A stretch of 64,000 bases of DNA from CAIYZT01 sp947461435. Lineage in GTDB: Bacteria; Pseudomonadota; Alphaproteobacteria; Rhodobacterales; Rhodobacteraceae. The notes beneath the pieces were generated by a model that did no database searches, was not told the origin of the DNA, and was given only the letters and a program-made list of their open reading frames with translations. A program made the position numbers and the translations under genes. The stretch spans positions 3,410,001-3,474,000 of the forward strand of contig OZ260083.1 in NCBI GenBank assembly GCA_965284435.1, in the 5' to 3' direction. Positions within the stretch are counted from its first letter, which is position 1; each line of letters opens with the position of its first letter. Positions 42,794-52,433 of the stretch are shown here, piece by piece.

Positions 42794-43572
42794 TGGCTGT
42801 CCGGAAAGCGCGGATCGGTGCCCACCGGACGATAGCGGCGATCATAATCCCCCGCATAAAGACGGCTTTCGTCAAAGCCTTCGGCGCCCAGCGTGCGCCC
42901 CACAAGGATCAGGGCCGTCCGCTCCATCTCGCCGGCAAGCGCGTGTTCCAGCGTTCCCAAGGTTGCCCGCACAATGCGCTGATCGGGCCACGAGGCCCGC
43001 CACACCACGGCAACCGGGCACGAAGCGCCGTAATGCGGCATCAGATCGGACAGAACCTTGTCCAGAATATGAATCGACAGATGGATCGCCAGAACCGCGC
43101 CCGTTGCGGCAAAGGCGGCCAGATTTTCCGTCGGCGGCATCGCGGTGGCCCGGCCCGATGTGCGGGTCAGCACAACCGATTGGCACAGGCCCGGCAAGGT
43201 CAACTCGGCCTCAAGCGCTGCGGCGGCCGCAGCGAAAGAGGGCACTCCGGGCGTCACATCAAACGGGATCCCCAAGACCCGCAGACGGCGCAGCTGTTCG
43301 CCCATGGCGGACCAAACCGACAGATCGCCCGAATGAAGACGCGCCACATCTTGGCCCGCGGAATGAGCCGCAGAAATTTCGGCCATGATCTCGTCCAAAG
43401 ACAGGGGCGCGGTGTTCACGATGCGTGCATCTTTGGGGCAATGGGCCAAAATCCCCTCGGGCACCAAGGATCCGGCGTAAAGGCACACCGGGCTGCCCGC
43501 GATCAGATCGCGGCCGCGCAGCGTTAACAGATCGGGCGCGCCGGGGCCTGCGCCGATAAAGTGAACCGTCAT
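42790..43572 (-). CDS. cobM: Precorrin-4 C11-methyltransferase
   Basis: A 260-residue SAM methyltransferase. FIGAGPGAPDLLTLRGRDL starts the protein, followed by LYAGSLVPEGIL, ARLHSGDLSVWSAMGEQ (about 81-97) and VTPGVPSFAAAAAAL, all as in CobM/CbiF. The real start at 43572 overlaps the cobE stop by 4 bases, although the frame stays open further upstream inside cobE. Confidence 0.92.
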   Translation of the reverse strand: MTVHFIGAGPGAPDLLTLRGRDLIAGSPVCLYAGSLVPEGILAHCPKDARIVNTAPLSLDEIMAEISAAHSAGQDVARLHSGDLSVWSAMGEQLRRLRVLGIPFDVTPGVPSFAAAAAALEAELTLPGLCQSVVLTRTSGRATAMPPTENLAAFAATGAVLAIHLSIHILDKVLSDLMPHYGASCPVAVVWRASWPDQRIVRATLGTLEHALAGEMERTALILVGRTLGAEGFDESRLYAGDYDRRYRPVGTDPRFPDSQ

Positions 43573-43934
43573 GTCCCGTCTCCTTCTGCCACCGCGCAAG
43601 TGGCCATTCCATCGGCCGAAGCCACGCGTTTGACCACCACAACGGCCCCCCGCCCTGCCGCCACAAGCGCTGCCGCTTCGGCGATGGATCCGGTTCCAAA
43701 CCGGGCCTGAACCCGTGTCGATTGGGTGGGCGTCACCACACCTTGCACCCGGACGATGCGCAGCGGCAAACCCAGTTCTTCGGCCAAGGGCCGCAACGTA
43801 TCGGCCCGCTCGGGGATGGTCGCAATCGCACTCAGCGGTCCGCAGGCGGCCAAATCCAACGCGGCGCGCAGGCTGGCCAACCCTGCACCCGCCCGCAAAC
43901 CAAATCCCGCAACCCGAGGTTTGACCAGATCCAT
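43569..43934 (-). CDS. cobE: Cobalamin biosynthesis protein CobE (CbiG C-terminal domain)
   Basis: A 121-residue stand-alone version of the C-terminal CbiG domain. GFGLRAGAGLASLRAAL near the N-terminus is the usual CbiG_C start, with LPLRIVRVQGVVTPTQS following. Its role in the aerobic pathway is not firmly known, although it is regularly required in CobE-containing organisms. The ATG overlaps the cobL stop by one base (TGATG). Confidence 0.85.
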   Translation of the reverse strand: MDLVKPRVAGFGLRAGAGLASLRAALDLAACGPLSAIATIPERADTLRPLAEELGLPLRIVRVQGVVTPTQSTRVQARFGTGSIAEAAALVAAGRGAVVVVKRVASADGMATCAVAEGDGT

Positions 43935-45115
43935 CACAGCACCACCGACCATTGCACCACGGGCCGTGCGGCCTGCCAGCCGCGCAGCCTGCCCAAGGGT
44001 TCTGCCACCGCAAAATCCATGCGCATCAAACTGCCGCCAAGGCGGGCCTGCAAGTCAACGACAAGCGCCTCTGTCTCCAATGTCACCGTGTTGACCACCA
44101 GACGCGTGCCCTTGGGCAAGGCGGTCAGCCAGTCTATCAGATCAGCCGAAAACCCACCACCGACAAAGACCGCCTCTGGCACCTCAAGACCGCCGATCGC
44201 GTCGGGCAGGCGGCCCAAAAGCGCCTGCATCTGCCCCGACAGGCCAAAGCGGTCGATATTGGCTTGAATGTTGCTCAGCCGATCCTGCCGCGCCTCGACC
44301 GCGATGGCGCGGCCTCCGGCCAGGCACCATTCCACCGAGATAGACCCAGATCCGGCCCCCAAATCCCACAGCAGCGCTCCGGCGGTTGGTGCCAATGCCG
44401 CAAGGGTGACCGCGCGGACCGGGGATTTCGTGATCTGTCCGTCATGGGCAAAAAGAGCCTCTGGCCGGCCCGGCGCCCCGGGCAGAAAGGGCCCTTTCGG
44501 CGGGGCCTGCAAGGCCAGCGTCACCAAGGGGCCGACATCGGGCAGATCAAAGCTTGCGGCGCTGGCACGGCGCACCCTTTGGCCCGGTCCGCCCAAGGAT
44601 TCCATCACCCAAAGCTGCGTGGCACCCAATCCCTGCCCCGTCAGCCACTGCGCACAGGCCGCCACCGCCGCCCCGCCGCTAAGGGTGATAATCAGCCGGG
44701 CATTCGGGGCCAGATACTGGCGCAACCGCGCGATGGGGGCGGCGTGAAGGCCAAGGCTTGTCACCTCTTCCAGACGCCAACCCAGATGCGCGGCGGCCAG
44801 CGAGACAACCGAAACCCCGGCAAAGCAGCGCCATTCTCCCGGCGAAAGCACCGCCGTCAAACTGCCCCCCGCCCCATGCCAGAACGGATCGCCGCTGGCC
44901 AAAACCACCACCGGGCGGCCCCGCAGCGCCAGCACCGGCGCCACATCGAAAGGCACCGGCCAGACCATCCCCCGGCCGCCCGCCCCCACCAAGGCCAGAT
45001 GCCGCGGCCCGCCGACAATCACCTCGGCGGCCAACAGCGCGGCGCGGCTTGCATCTGTCAGCCCTTCCAGTCCATCTTCGCCCAGACCAATGATCGAAAG
45101 CCACATCTCAGCCAT
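43934..45115 (-). CDS. cobL: Precorrin-6Y C5,15-methyltransferase (decarboxylating)
   Basis: A 393-residue two-domain enzyme. The N-terminal CbiE-like methylase domain (about 1-200) starts IIGLGEDGLEGLTDASRAAL and has VVVLASGDPFWHGAG. The C-terminal CbiT-like domain (about 230-390) has the SAM motif LLWDLGAGSGSISVEWCL. It methylates C5 and C15 and decarboxylates the acetate chain. The ATG at 45115 (GGGTGG upstream) overlaps, on the opposite strand, the start of cobK; an ATG at 45106 is also possible. Confidence 0.92.
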   Translation of the reverse strand: MAEMWLSIIGLGEDGLEGLTDASRAALLAAEVIVGGPRHLALVGAGGRGMVWPVPFDVAPVLALRGRPVVVLASGDPFWHGAGGSLTAVLSPGEWRCFAGVSVVSLAAAHLGWRLEEVTSLGLHAAPIARLRQYLAPNARLIITLSGGAAVAACAQWLTGQGLGATQLWVMESLGGPGQRVRRASAASFDLPDVGPLVTLALQAPPKGPFLPGAPGRPEALFAHDGQITKSPVRAVTLAALAPTAGALLWDLGAGSGSISVEWCLAGGRAIAVEARQDRLSNIQANIDRFGLSGQMQALLGRLPDAIGGLEVPEAVFVGGGFSADLIDWLTALPKGTRLVVNTVTLETEALVVDLQARLGGSLMRMDFAVAEPLGRLRGWQAARPVVQWSVVL

Positions 45116-45872
45116 GATGCGCCCACCCAAGATCTTGTTGCTGGGCGGCACCGCCGATGCCATGCGTCTGGGCGAGGCTTTGGCGCGGGCCACATGCGAT
45201 GCCGTCTATTCCATCGCCGGGCGTACGGAAGGGCCAAACCTGCCGCCGCTGCCGCACCGCGTGGGCGGCTTTGGCGGGGTGGCGGGCTTGATCGCCTATC
45301 TTCAAGGGCAGGCCATCACCCATGTGATTGACGCCACCCATCCCTTTGCCGCCCAGATGAGCCGCAATGCCGTCGTGGCCGCGAGGGCCCTCGCCTTGCC
45401 GCTGATCGCGCTGGAACGGGCGCCTTGGGTTGCGGGGCCCGGCGATCAGTGGCGATTTTTCACTGATATTCCGGCCATGGCGCAGGCCCTGCCCGACAAA
45501 GTCACGCGTGTCTTTCTGGCCATCGGACGGCAGAACCTGTCCGATTTTTCGGACCATCCCCACCATCATTATCTGCTGCGTCTGGTCGATTCGCCGGGCA
45601 ATTTGCCACTGCCCAACTGCCAGATCGTTGTGTCCAAGGGCCCCTTTACCACCGCGGGGGATCTGGCGTTGATGCAGGCCCATGGCACAGAACTGGTCAT
45701 CGCCAAAAATGCCGGCGGCGGCGCGGCGCGCGCCAAACTTGACGCGGCCCGCGCTTTGGGCCTGCCGGTCTGGCTGGCCGAACGCCCCGCACTGCCCGCC
45801 CGTCCGCGCGCCGAAACGGTGGACGAGGTGATGATCTGGCTGCGCGATCATCCGGCGCGCCTTGGGGTATAG
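45114..45872 (+). CDS. cobK: Precorrin-6A reductase
   Basis: A 252-residue NADPH-dependent reductase giving precorrin-6Y. ILLLGGTADAMRLGEAL begins the protein; VIDATHPFAAQMSRNA (about 77-92) and VSKGPFTTAGDLALM (about 179-193) are CobK hallmarks. It is the only rightward gene in this part of the locus. Its start codon (45114 or 45117) lies opposite that of cobL and its last 25 bases overlap the end of cobJ on the other strand, so its promoter must lie within cobL. Confidence 0.92.
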   Translation: MMRPPKILLLGGTADAMRLGEALARATCDAVYSIAGRTEGPNLPPLPHRVGGFGGVAGLIAYLQGQAITHVIDATHPFAAQMSRNAVVAARALALPLIALERAPWVAGPGDQWRFFTDIPAMAQALPDKVTRVFLAIGRQNLSDFSDHPHHHYLLRLVDSPGNLPLPNCQIVVSKGPFTTAGDLALMQAHGTELVIAKNAGGGAARAKLDAARALGLPVWLAERPALPARPRAETVDEVMIWLRDHPARLGV

Positions 45873-46576
45873 ACATAGGGGCCCACGCGCCGCGTGGCGG
45901 AATTGCCAACGATCACCACCGTGCGCATATCCGCCATATCCTCGGCCGCATCGCGCAGCGCAACCGTCACGATCCGCTGATCGGGCAAGGTGACGTTGCG
46001 CGCAAACAGGATCAGCCGTTCCGGCGCACAGCTGGCCCGCAAGACGGAAAGAATGCGGCCGAACCCATCGGGCCGGCTGGCCGATCGGGGGTTGTAAAAC
46101 GCCATGGCAAAATCGGCCTCGGCGGCCAGACGCACGCGCTTTTCGATCATCTCGAACGGTTTGAGATTGTCCGACAGATTGATTGCACAGAAATCATGGC
46201 CCAAAGGTGCGCCCGCGCTGGCCGCCGCGGCCAACATCGCGGTGATGCCGGGCAGCACCTTGATCTGGGGAAGAACACTTCGGCCTTCGCAGGCCTCGAA
46301 CACGGCAGAGGCCATGGCAAAAACCCCCGGATCCCCCGAGGAGACCACAACCACCCGGTGCCCCGCCAAGGCCAGATCCAGCGCCTGCGTGGCCCGGTCC
46401 AGTTCCACCCGGTTGTCCGACGCGTGCAGCGTCAAGCCGTCACGCGGGGCGATACGGGCCACATAGGGAATATACCCAATCACATCGCTCGCCTCGGCCA
46501 AGGCCGCGCGCACCTGATCGGTGACAAGGCCGTCATCCCCCGGCCCAAGACCCACCACACAGACCCAGCCCGTCAT
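45848..46576 (-). CDS. cobJ: Precorrin-3B C17-methyltransferase
   Basis: A 242-residue SAM methyltransferase that performs ring contraction. VVGLGPGDDGLVT starts the protein, with YIPYVARI, VVSSGDPGVFAMASAVFEA (about 78-96) and FYNPRSASRP (about 160-169) as in CobJ/CbiH. Last gene of the cobW-to-cobJ operon; it overlaps the upstream cobI by 4 bases and the opposing cobK end by 25. Confidence 0.92.
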   Translation of the reverse strand: MTGWVCVVGLGPGDDGLVTDQVRAALAEASDVIGYIPYVARIAPRDGLTLHASDNRVELDRATQALDLALAGHRVVVVSSGDPGVFAMASAVFEACEGRSVLPQIKVLPGITAMLAAAASAGAPLGHDFCAINLSDNLKPFEMIEKRVRLAAEADFAMAFYNPRSASRPDGFGRILSVLRASCAPERLILFARNVTLPDQRIVTVALRDAAEDMADMRTVVIVGNSATRRVGPYVYTPRRAG

Positions 46577-47310
46577 TCGCTGCCCCCCACTTCGGGCCGC
46601 CGACCTTGGCCATGGACCAGCACGATCGCGAAATAGGGGCAATCTGCGGCATCCACCTCGGCCAAGGGCCGGATCCGCTCGCCGCTCATTGTGCCGCGCT
46701 CGACCAGAACCGCATCCTCCAGCCGCCCCACCGCCCGTAAGGCCCGCGCCACCTTGGGCAGATTGCGCCCCGTCTTCATGATGACCAAGGCGTCAGACCG
46801 CACCATCTGTTCGCGCAAATCCTCTTCCGGCAAGGTCCCCGCCAAAACGGTCAAGATATCATCGCCCCAGGTGATCGGCTGGCCCGCGCTGTTCCAGCAC
46901 CCCACCATCCCCGGAATGCCGGCAATCACCTCGACTTCGGCCCGGTGCCGCAAGCGCGACCAGATATGTTGAAAAGAGCCATACAGGAACGGATCGCCTT
47001 CGCACAGAACCACCACATCCTCGGCAAGGGCCAAAGCGGCCAAACGATCAGCCCAGTCGTCGTAAAATCGGGCGAGTTGATCAATGTAGTCGGGGCTGTC
47101 AAAGGGCAGTTCCGTCGTGACGGGATATTCCATGGCGTATTCGCACACATCCGCGCGCAGCATCCCTTCAACGATCTGCCGCGCCATGCCGCGCCGTCCC
47201 GGTTTGCGGAAATAGGCGACATGCCGCGCCCCGCGCACCACCCGGTCGGATTTGACCGAGATCAGATCCGGATCGCCGGGGCCAAGACCCGCGCAGATGA
47301 TGCGGCCCAT
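46573..47310 (-). CDS. cobI: Precorrin-2 C20-methyltransferase
   Basis: A 245-residue SAM methyltransferase. CAGLGPGDPDLISVKSDRVV at the N-terminus, YFRKPGRRG and VVLCEGDPFLYGSFQHIW (about 98-115) identify CobI/CbiL. The ATG at 47310 was chosen; the longer open frame runs into cobH and has no homology. Overlaps cobJ by 4 bases and follows cobH after 2 bases. Confidence 0.92.
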   Translation of the reverse strand: MGRIICAGLGPGDPDLISVKSDRVVRGARHVAYFRKPGRRGMARQIVEGMLRADVCEYAMEYPVTTELPFDSPDYIDQLARFYDDWADRLAALALAEDVVVLCEGDPFLYGSFQHIWSRLRHRAEVEVIAGIPGMVGCWNSAGQPITWGDDILTVLAGTLPEEDLREQMVRSDALVIMKTGRNLPKVARALRAVGRLEDAVLVERGTMSGERIRPLAEVDAADCPYFAIVLVHGQGRRPEVGGSE

Positions 47311-47312
47311 CT

Positions 47313-47942
47313 TTATTCCTTCCGACTGGCAAGGGCGTTGATCGCCGCGACCGTGATGGCCGATCCGCCCAGCCGCCCGGCGACCACCATCGCGGGCACC
47401 GGGGCCGCCTGCATCAGCGCCGCCTTGGATTCGGCCGCGCCGATAAATCCAACCGGACAGCCAATGATGGCGGCCGGGCGGGGGCAGGCCGGATCTTCCA
47501 GCATGTTCAAAAGGTGAAACAGCGCGGTGGGGGCATTTCCGATGGCCACAACGGCCCCTGCAAGATAAGGCCGCCACAGTTCCACCGCCGCGGCCGAGCG
47601 GGTATTTTCCATCTGCCGGGCCAGCCCCGCAACGGCGGGATCTTGCAAGGTGCAGATAATCTCGTTTGCCGCAGGAAGACGCGGCCGGGTGATCCCTTCC
47701 GACACCATGCGCACATCGCACAAGATCGGCGCGCCCGATTCAAGCGCGGCCCGGGCGGCAATGGCCATGCCGGGGGTGAATTGCACATGTGCCTCAAGCC
47801 CCACCATCCCTGCCGCATGAATCATGCGCACAACAACAACTTCTTCTTCGGGGGTAAAGCGGGCCAAGTCTGCCTCGGCCCGGATGGTGGCGAAACTGGC
47901 CAGATAAATCGCGGCACCGTCTTTTTCATACAGATGAGGCAT
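47313..47942 (-). CDS. cobH: Precorrin-8X methylmutase
   Basis: A 209-residue enzyme that moves the C11 methyl group to C12, giving hydrogenobyrinic acid. The catalytic histidine is His42 in RMIHAAGMVGLE, close to His43 of the Pseudomonas denitrificans enzyme, and IGNAPTALFHLL and IGCPVGFIGAAESK are conserved. The start overlaps the cobG stop by one base (TGATG). Confidence 0.93.
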   Translation of the reverse strand: MPHLYEKDGAAIYLASFATIRAEADLARFTPEEEVVVVRMIHAAGMVGLEAHVQFTPGMAIAARAALESGAPILCDVRMVSEGITRPRLPAANEIICTLQDPAVAGLARQMENTRSAAAVELWRPYLAGAVVAIGNAPTALFHLLNMLEDPACPRPAAIIGCPVGFIGAAESKAALMQAAPVPAMVVAGRLGGSAITVAAINALASRKE

Positions 47943-49102
47943 CAGACGGCTCCGCTTTGGGCAAAAAGGGTCGGTTCGTGCAAAATCGCTTGCGCAGACC
48001 TCGTGGGGCCAAAGACATCGGGCGCAGCGCAGGCCAGACCCGTGGCAAAGCCGCCCGGACCTGCGACTAAGGTGACATCGGCAGCCAAGGGATGCGCGCA
48101 GCCCTTGGCACAGCCCGAGACATGCACGATCTGTCCCGCGCAAACCATCGGCGCCAAGGCACGCGCCAGATCGCGCGTCGGGGCCAAGGCCTGCGGGCAA
48201 AACGGCGCGCCCGGGCAGGCCCGAACGGCCAACATCGGATCGTCCGGATCGGTGATCAGACCCGGCACATTCGCCAGCGCCAAGGGATCGGACAGACCGC
48301 CAATCAGCACCATCCGCCAAGGCGTCATGCGCAAGGGGTGACCCAGATGAGACAGGGCCAGCAGGGTCTGCGCCGCAAACGAACCAAATTCGAAGCCTGC
48401 CAGAAGGCCCTGCGCCGTTTGGCCCGGAGCCGGGCGCGGCGCGGCGGCAACGGGCAATTCGCGCGCCAAGGGCGGCGGCCCAAGGCGGGCCACAAGGGCG
48501 CGCATGCGGCCCCGGCCCATGGCGATACCCCCGCTGGCCACGAACCATTCGGCCATTTCGATCAGGGCCGAAATGGCCCCGTCTGCGCTGACAGGTTGCC
48601 CCAGATCAGCCCCATCCGCCCGCAAGATCAACCCGCCCGACAGGCCCCGCTCCACCCGGATATCACCCGGGGCCTCGGCCAGAACCCGGTGCAATCCGAT
48701 GTCGATGACATGGCCAAATTTGCTGGGCAGGTCGGGCAAATCCATCAGCCGGGCCTGCAAGGCCTGCGCCAGATCGATCGTGCCATCGCCAGACTGCCAC
48801 AGCGGCGAGATCAGGATATTGCGGCGCGATTCCAGCGCCAGATCCGCATCCAGAACCCCCAGCGCGGCCAGATCCGCCAAAAGCGGGCGATGACTGTCAT
48901 CGCTCACGCCGCGCAGCTGAAGGTTGCCGCGGTTCGATACCTCCATCTGGCCATTGCCATACCGCTCCGCGGCATCGGCAAGCCCCTGGGCCTGTGCCGG
49001 GGTCATCACGCCCAAGGGCAAACGGACCCGCACGACCAAACCATCCCCCGAGGCCATGGGCCGCAAAGCACCGGGGCACCATCCTTTGACCTCAAAGCTC
49101 AT
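47942..49102 (-). CDS. cobG: Precorrin-3B synthase
   Basis: A 386-residue oxygenase with a 4Fe-4S centre, related to sulfite/nitrite reductases, that makes precorrin-3B. ACPGAPFCPQA and VSGCAKGCAHP (about 300-350) hold the cluster cysteines, and VSNRGNLQLRG is the N-terminal ferredoxin-like motif. CobG marks the oxygen-dependent pathway. Overlaps cobN by 4 bases. Shorter than some CobG proteins but with both half-domains present. Confidence 0.9.
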   Translation of the reverse strand: MSFEVKGWCPGALRPMASGDGLVVRVRLPLGVMTPAQAQGLADAAERYGNGQMEVSNRGNLQLRGVSDDSHRPLLADLAALGVLDADLALESRRNILISPLWQSGDGTIDLAQALQARLMDLPDLPSKFGHVIDIGLHRVLAEAPGDIRVERGLSGGLILRADGADLGQPVSADGAISALIEMAEWFVASGGIAMGRGRMRALVARLGPPPLARELPVAAAPRPAPGQTAQGLLAGFEFGSFAAQTLLALSHLGHPLRMTPWRMVLIGGLSDPLALANVPGLITDPDDPMLAVRACPGAPFCPQALAPTRDLARALAPMVCAGQIVHVSGCAKGCAHPLAADVTLVAGPGGFATGLACAAPDVFGPTRSAQAILHEPTLFAQSGAV

Positions 49103-52100
49103 AGCCGTTCCCCCGCCATGGCCGCCGCGATCGAATTGCGCCGCGTGGCCCAAAGACCCGCCTCGGCCAATTTGCGAAACATCTCTTCCATGGCCGCCAA
49201 AGCGCCCGGGTTCTGATCGGCCAGAAAGGCGCGCACCTCTTCACGGCCAAGGGTGCTGTCATGGTACAGATCAAACAGATGCGCCGGAACCGCCTGCGCC
49301 AGATGGGCAAAGGCCGCCATATGATCCAGTGTTGCGGCAATCTCGGCCCCGCCGCGAAAGCCGTGCCGCATCATGCCATCGGCCCAGGCCGGATTGGCCG
49401 CGCGCGCACGCACCACCCGCGCGATCTCGTCGGGCAAGGTGCGCAGGCGCAGCGCCTCGGGCCGGGTCGCGTCAAGATGATACAGCGTCGGGGCAGCCGC
49501 CCCCACATGGGCCATGGCCGCCGCAAAGCCGGCTTCATGGGCGGCATAATCGGCCGCCATCAAGACATCGGTTTCCGGCAGGTCTTGGGCATGCAAGAAG
49601 GTATCGGCGCCCCTCAGGCGCGCCTCGATCCCGTCGCGGTCGGCGCGCAATTCGCCATCGGTCCCAAACGCCCAGCTTGACGCCGAAAGCCAGGCTTCAC
49701 CGGCAGCAGCCCGCGCCTCATCGGTGAATGATTCCAGCGCCCTGCCCATGCCAAGGCCGTATTGGCCCGGTTCGGGCGCATAAACCCGCGCGCCGCCCGC
49801 CAGATAAGGATTGTCCTCGCCCGCCTCCTCGCGCCGCGTCAGGGCGGCGATGCCACTTTCAAACAGGGCCGCCAGCCCGGGGAAGATATCGCGAAACAGC
49901 CCAGACACGCGCAGCGTCACGTCAATGCGCGGCCGCGCCAAAACCGCCAGCGGCAGTACGTCAAAACCAGATACACGGCCCGATCCTTCGTCCCAGGTCG
50001 GCGCCAGACCGGCCAGATGCAGCGCCATGGCAAAATCCTCGCCGCTGGTGCGCATGGTGGCCGACCCCCATAAATCCACCACCAACCCGCGCGGATAATC
50101 GCCTTGGTCCTGCAAATGGCGGCGGATCAGTTCTTCGGCCATGGTCACGCCCCGGGCATGCGCGCCCTTGGACGGCACAGCGCGCGGATCAACCGAATAC
50201 AGGTTGCGCCCGGTCGGCAAAACATCGCTGCGCCCCCGATTGGGAGAGCCCGCAGGCCCCGGGCGCACATGCGCCCCCGCCAGCGCCGCCAAAAGCCCGG
50301 CCCGCTCTTGCGCGGCGCAGGCCCCCGCGCCGTAGATATGCAAACCGTCGCCGTATTGGCTTTCCTTGATGTCGCAGACAAACCGATCAATCCGCGTGAT
50401 GGCTTCGGCGGGGCTGGCCGTGGCGGGAATACCCAGATCGGCCGCCACACCCGACGCCTCGGCCTCTTCGCGGATCGCCGTGATCAGGCGGTCGCGGCGG
50501 CCGGGGTCCAATCCATCGGCGGTGGAATATTCATCCAAAAGGCGTTCCAGACGCAGCAGCGCCTCTGGCACAGCCGACGCGACCAGAGGCGGCGGCAAAT
50601 GGCCAAGTGTCAACGCGCCAACGCGCCGCTTGGCCTGCGCCGCTTCGCCCGGATCGTTGACGATAAAGGGATAGATGACCGGCAGCGACTTTGTCAGAAC
50701 CTCTGGCCAGCACTCTGGCGACAGCGCGACTGATTTTCCCGGCAACCATTCCAGCGTGCCATGCGCCCCCATGTGGACCAGCGCATGAATGCCAAGCGAT
50801 TGAAGCCAAAGATAAAAGGCGACGTAGGAATGACAGGGCACGCGGCTGATGTCATGATATTCATCCGCCCGGGTTGCGGAATTTCCCCTGTCTGGCTGCG
50901 CCGCGATCAGGGCATGGCCGCACTGCAGGGCGGTAAAGTGAAACGCACCGCCGCGTAGGGCGCCATCAGCCTCTGGCGGGCCCCAAACCTCGGCAAGGGC
51001 CGCTTGCAAGGCGGGGGGCACCTGCGCCAAGGCCCGTTGATAGGCGTCCAGCGGCCAGCTGATGCGGCTGGCCCCCAACCTGCCCGCAAGATCGGGCACC
51101 GACGAGACATCATAGCCCGCCCGCGCCAGATCGGTCAGCAGCGCCTCTGTCGAGGCCATGGCATCAAGGCCCACCGCATGCGCCAATTGATGCTCTTTGC
51201 CCGGATAGCTTGACAGAACAATCGCCAGGGTCTTGTCGGCGGGCGCCGTGACAGACAAGCGCAGCCAAGCGCGCACCCGCGCCACGATGGCGGCGATCCG
51301 CTCGGCATCGGCCCGGTGCGAAAACCGCGAAAACTGCAGATCAGGGTCGCGCTTTCCGGGCGATTTGAAACTGGCAAGACCGGCAAACAGCCGGCCGTCC
51401 ACCTCGGGCAGGGCGACATGCATGGCCAGATCGGCGGGCGACAGCCCCCGGTTCGAGGCGGCCCAATCGCGGCGCCGGGCCGTCGACAGCGCCACTTGAA
51501 ACACCGGGCAAGGCGCGCCGTCAAACGGCGTAGCCCCTTGGGAATCGCGCGCCGAAAAGGCGGTGGCATTGACGACAGCGCAGGGCGCGCCGCGCGCCAT
51601 CGCCTCGGCCAGCCAGTGCGAAACGCCCGGCGCCTTGAGCGAGGGGGCAAATGCGCCAATCGCCGGCTGGCCCGCCGCCCGAAAGGCCCGGATCAAGGCA
51701 TCGATCGGCGCGGTATCAGCCGCGGTCAGATAGGATCGGTAAAAGGTCACAAGGACCGACCCGGGCAGGTCTTGCGCGCCGACCACCCCCAGATCAGGAT
51801 CGTAAAACCCCATGTCCGGCACGGTCTTTTCGCCCAGCACCGGACCGGCGTAAATACCGGCCGCCAGCGCCAGTTGCGCCAGCGCCGCCTGCGCCGCCAC
51901 GGCGCCCCCGGCATCGCACAGCGCCTGAAGCCTGCGCAGCGTCGACACGGGCAGCGTCGACAATTCATCCAGCCGCGGATCGGCCCGCCCATCCGCTGGC
52001 AGCACGGCCAAGGCAATTCCTTGGCGCCGCGCCAGATCTTGCAACGTGGCCAAACCATAGGCCCAATACGCCTCGCCGCCAATCAGGCGCACCAGAATGG

Positions 52101-52341
52101 CGCGGCTGCCGGGCAAGGTCTTTTCGGCCCAAAGATCCACCGACAGCGGATGTTTCAGCGCCATCAGATTGGCCAGACGCACCGACGGCAACCCGCCCTT
52201 GGCCCGTTTCCATCCGGCGTCAAACGCGCCCAGATCGCTGTCGGAAAAGGACAGGACAATCAGATCTGCCGGGTCTTGCGCCAGATCATAGGCCTGCGCC
52301 TGTTCGTCCAGACCATGGCTTTCGGTGAACAAAATATGCAT
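49099..52341 (-). CDS. cobN: Aerobic cobaltochelatase, large subunit
   Basis: A 1080-residue ATP-dependent cobaltochelatase subunit that, with CobS and CobT, inserts cobalt into hydrogenobyrinic acid a,c-diamide. The CobN core includes SSYPGKEHQLAHAVGLDAM, HMGAHGTLEWLPGKS (about 555-569) and DLWGSATMRTSGEDFAMALH. The ATG at 52341 gives MHILFTESHG, a usual CobN start. It is shorter than the largest CobN proteins (around 1270) but has the full core. cobS and cobT are not in the window. About 90 bases separate it from cobW. Confidence 0.93.
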   Translation of the reverse strand: MHILFTESHGLDEQAQAYDLAQDPADLIVLSFSDSDLGAFDAGWKRAKGGLPSVRLANLMALKHPLSVDLWAEKTLPGSRAILVRLIGGEAYWAYGLATLQDLARRQGIALAVLPADGRADPRLDELSTLPVSTLRRLQALCDAGGAVAAQAALAQLALAAGIYAGPVLGEKTVPDMGFYDPDLGVVGAQDLPGSVLVTFYRSYLTAADTAPIDALIRAFRAAGQPAIGAFAPSLKAPGVSHWLAEAMARGAPCAVVNATAFSARDSQGATPFDGAPCPVFQVALSTARRRDWAASNRGLSPADLAMHVALPEVDGRLFAGLASFKSPGKRDPDLQFSRFSHRADAERIAAIVARVRAWLRLSVTAPADKTLAIVLSSYPGKEHQLAHAVGLDAMASTEALLTDLARAGYDVSSVPDLAGRLGASRISWPLDAYQRALAQVPPALQAALAEVWGPPEADGALRGGAFHFTALQCGHALIAAQPDRGNSATRADEYHDISRVPCHSYVAFYLWLQSLGIHALVHMGAHGTLEWLPGKSVALSPECWPEVLTKSLPVIYPFIVNDPGEAAQAKRRVGALTLGHLPPPLVASAVPEALLRLERLLDEYSTADGLDPGRRDRLITAIREEAEASGVAADLGIPATASPAEAITRIDRFVCDIKESQYGDGLHIYGAGACAAQERAGLLAALAGAHVRPGPAGSPNRGRSDVLPTGRNLYSVDPRAVPSKGAHARGVTMAEELIRRHLQDQGDYPRGLVVDLWGSATMRTSGEDFAMALHLAGLAPTWDEGSGRVSGFDVLPLAVLARPRIDVTLRVSGLFRDIFPGLAALFESGIAALTRREEAGEDNPYLAGGARVYAPEPGQYGLGMGRALESFTDEARAAAGEAWLSASSWAFGTDGELRADRDGIEARLRGADTFLHAQDLPETDVLMAADYAAHEAGFAAAMAHVGAAAPTLYHLDATRPEALRLRTLPDEIARVVRARAANPAWADGMMRHGFRGGAEIAATLDHMAAFAHLAQAVPAHLFDLYHDSTLGREEVRAFLADQNPGALAAMEEMFRKLAEAGLWATRRNSIAAAMAGERL

Positions 52342-52433
52342 GTCAGCCGCCCTTTTGCCCGCGCAGCCGTCTGGACCCGGCGGTCCCGGTCCAGGCGGTG
52401 CAAAGGCAAGGGGGGGCAAAGATCGCGGTCACC

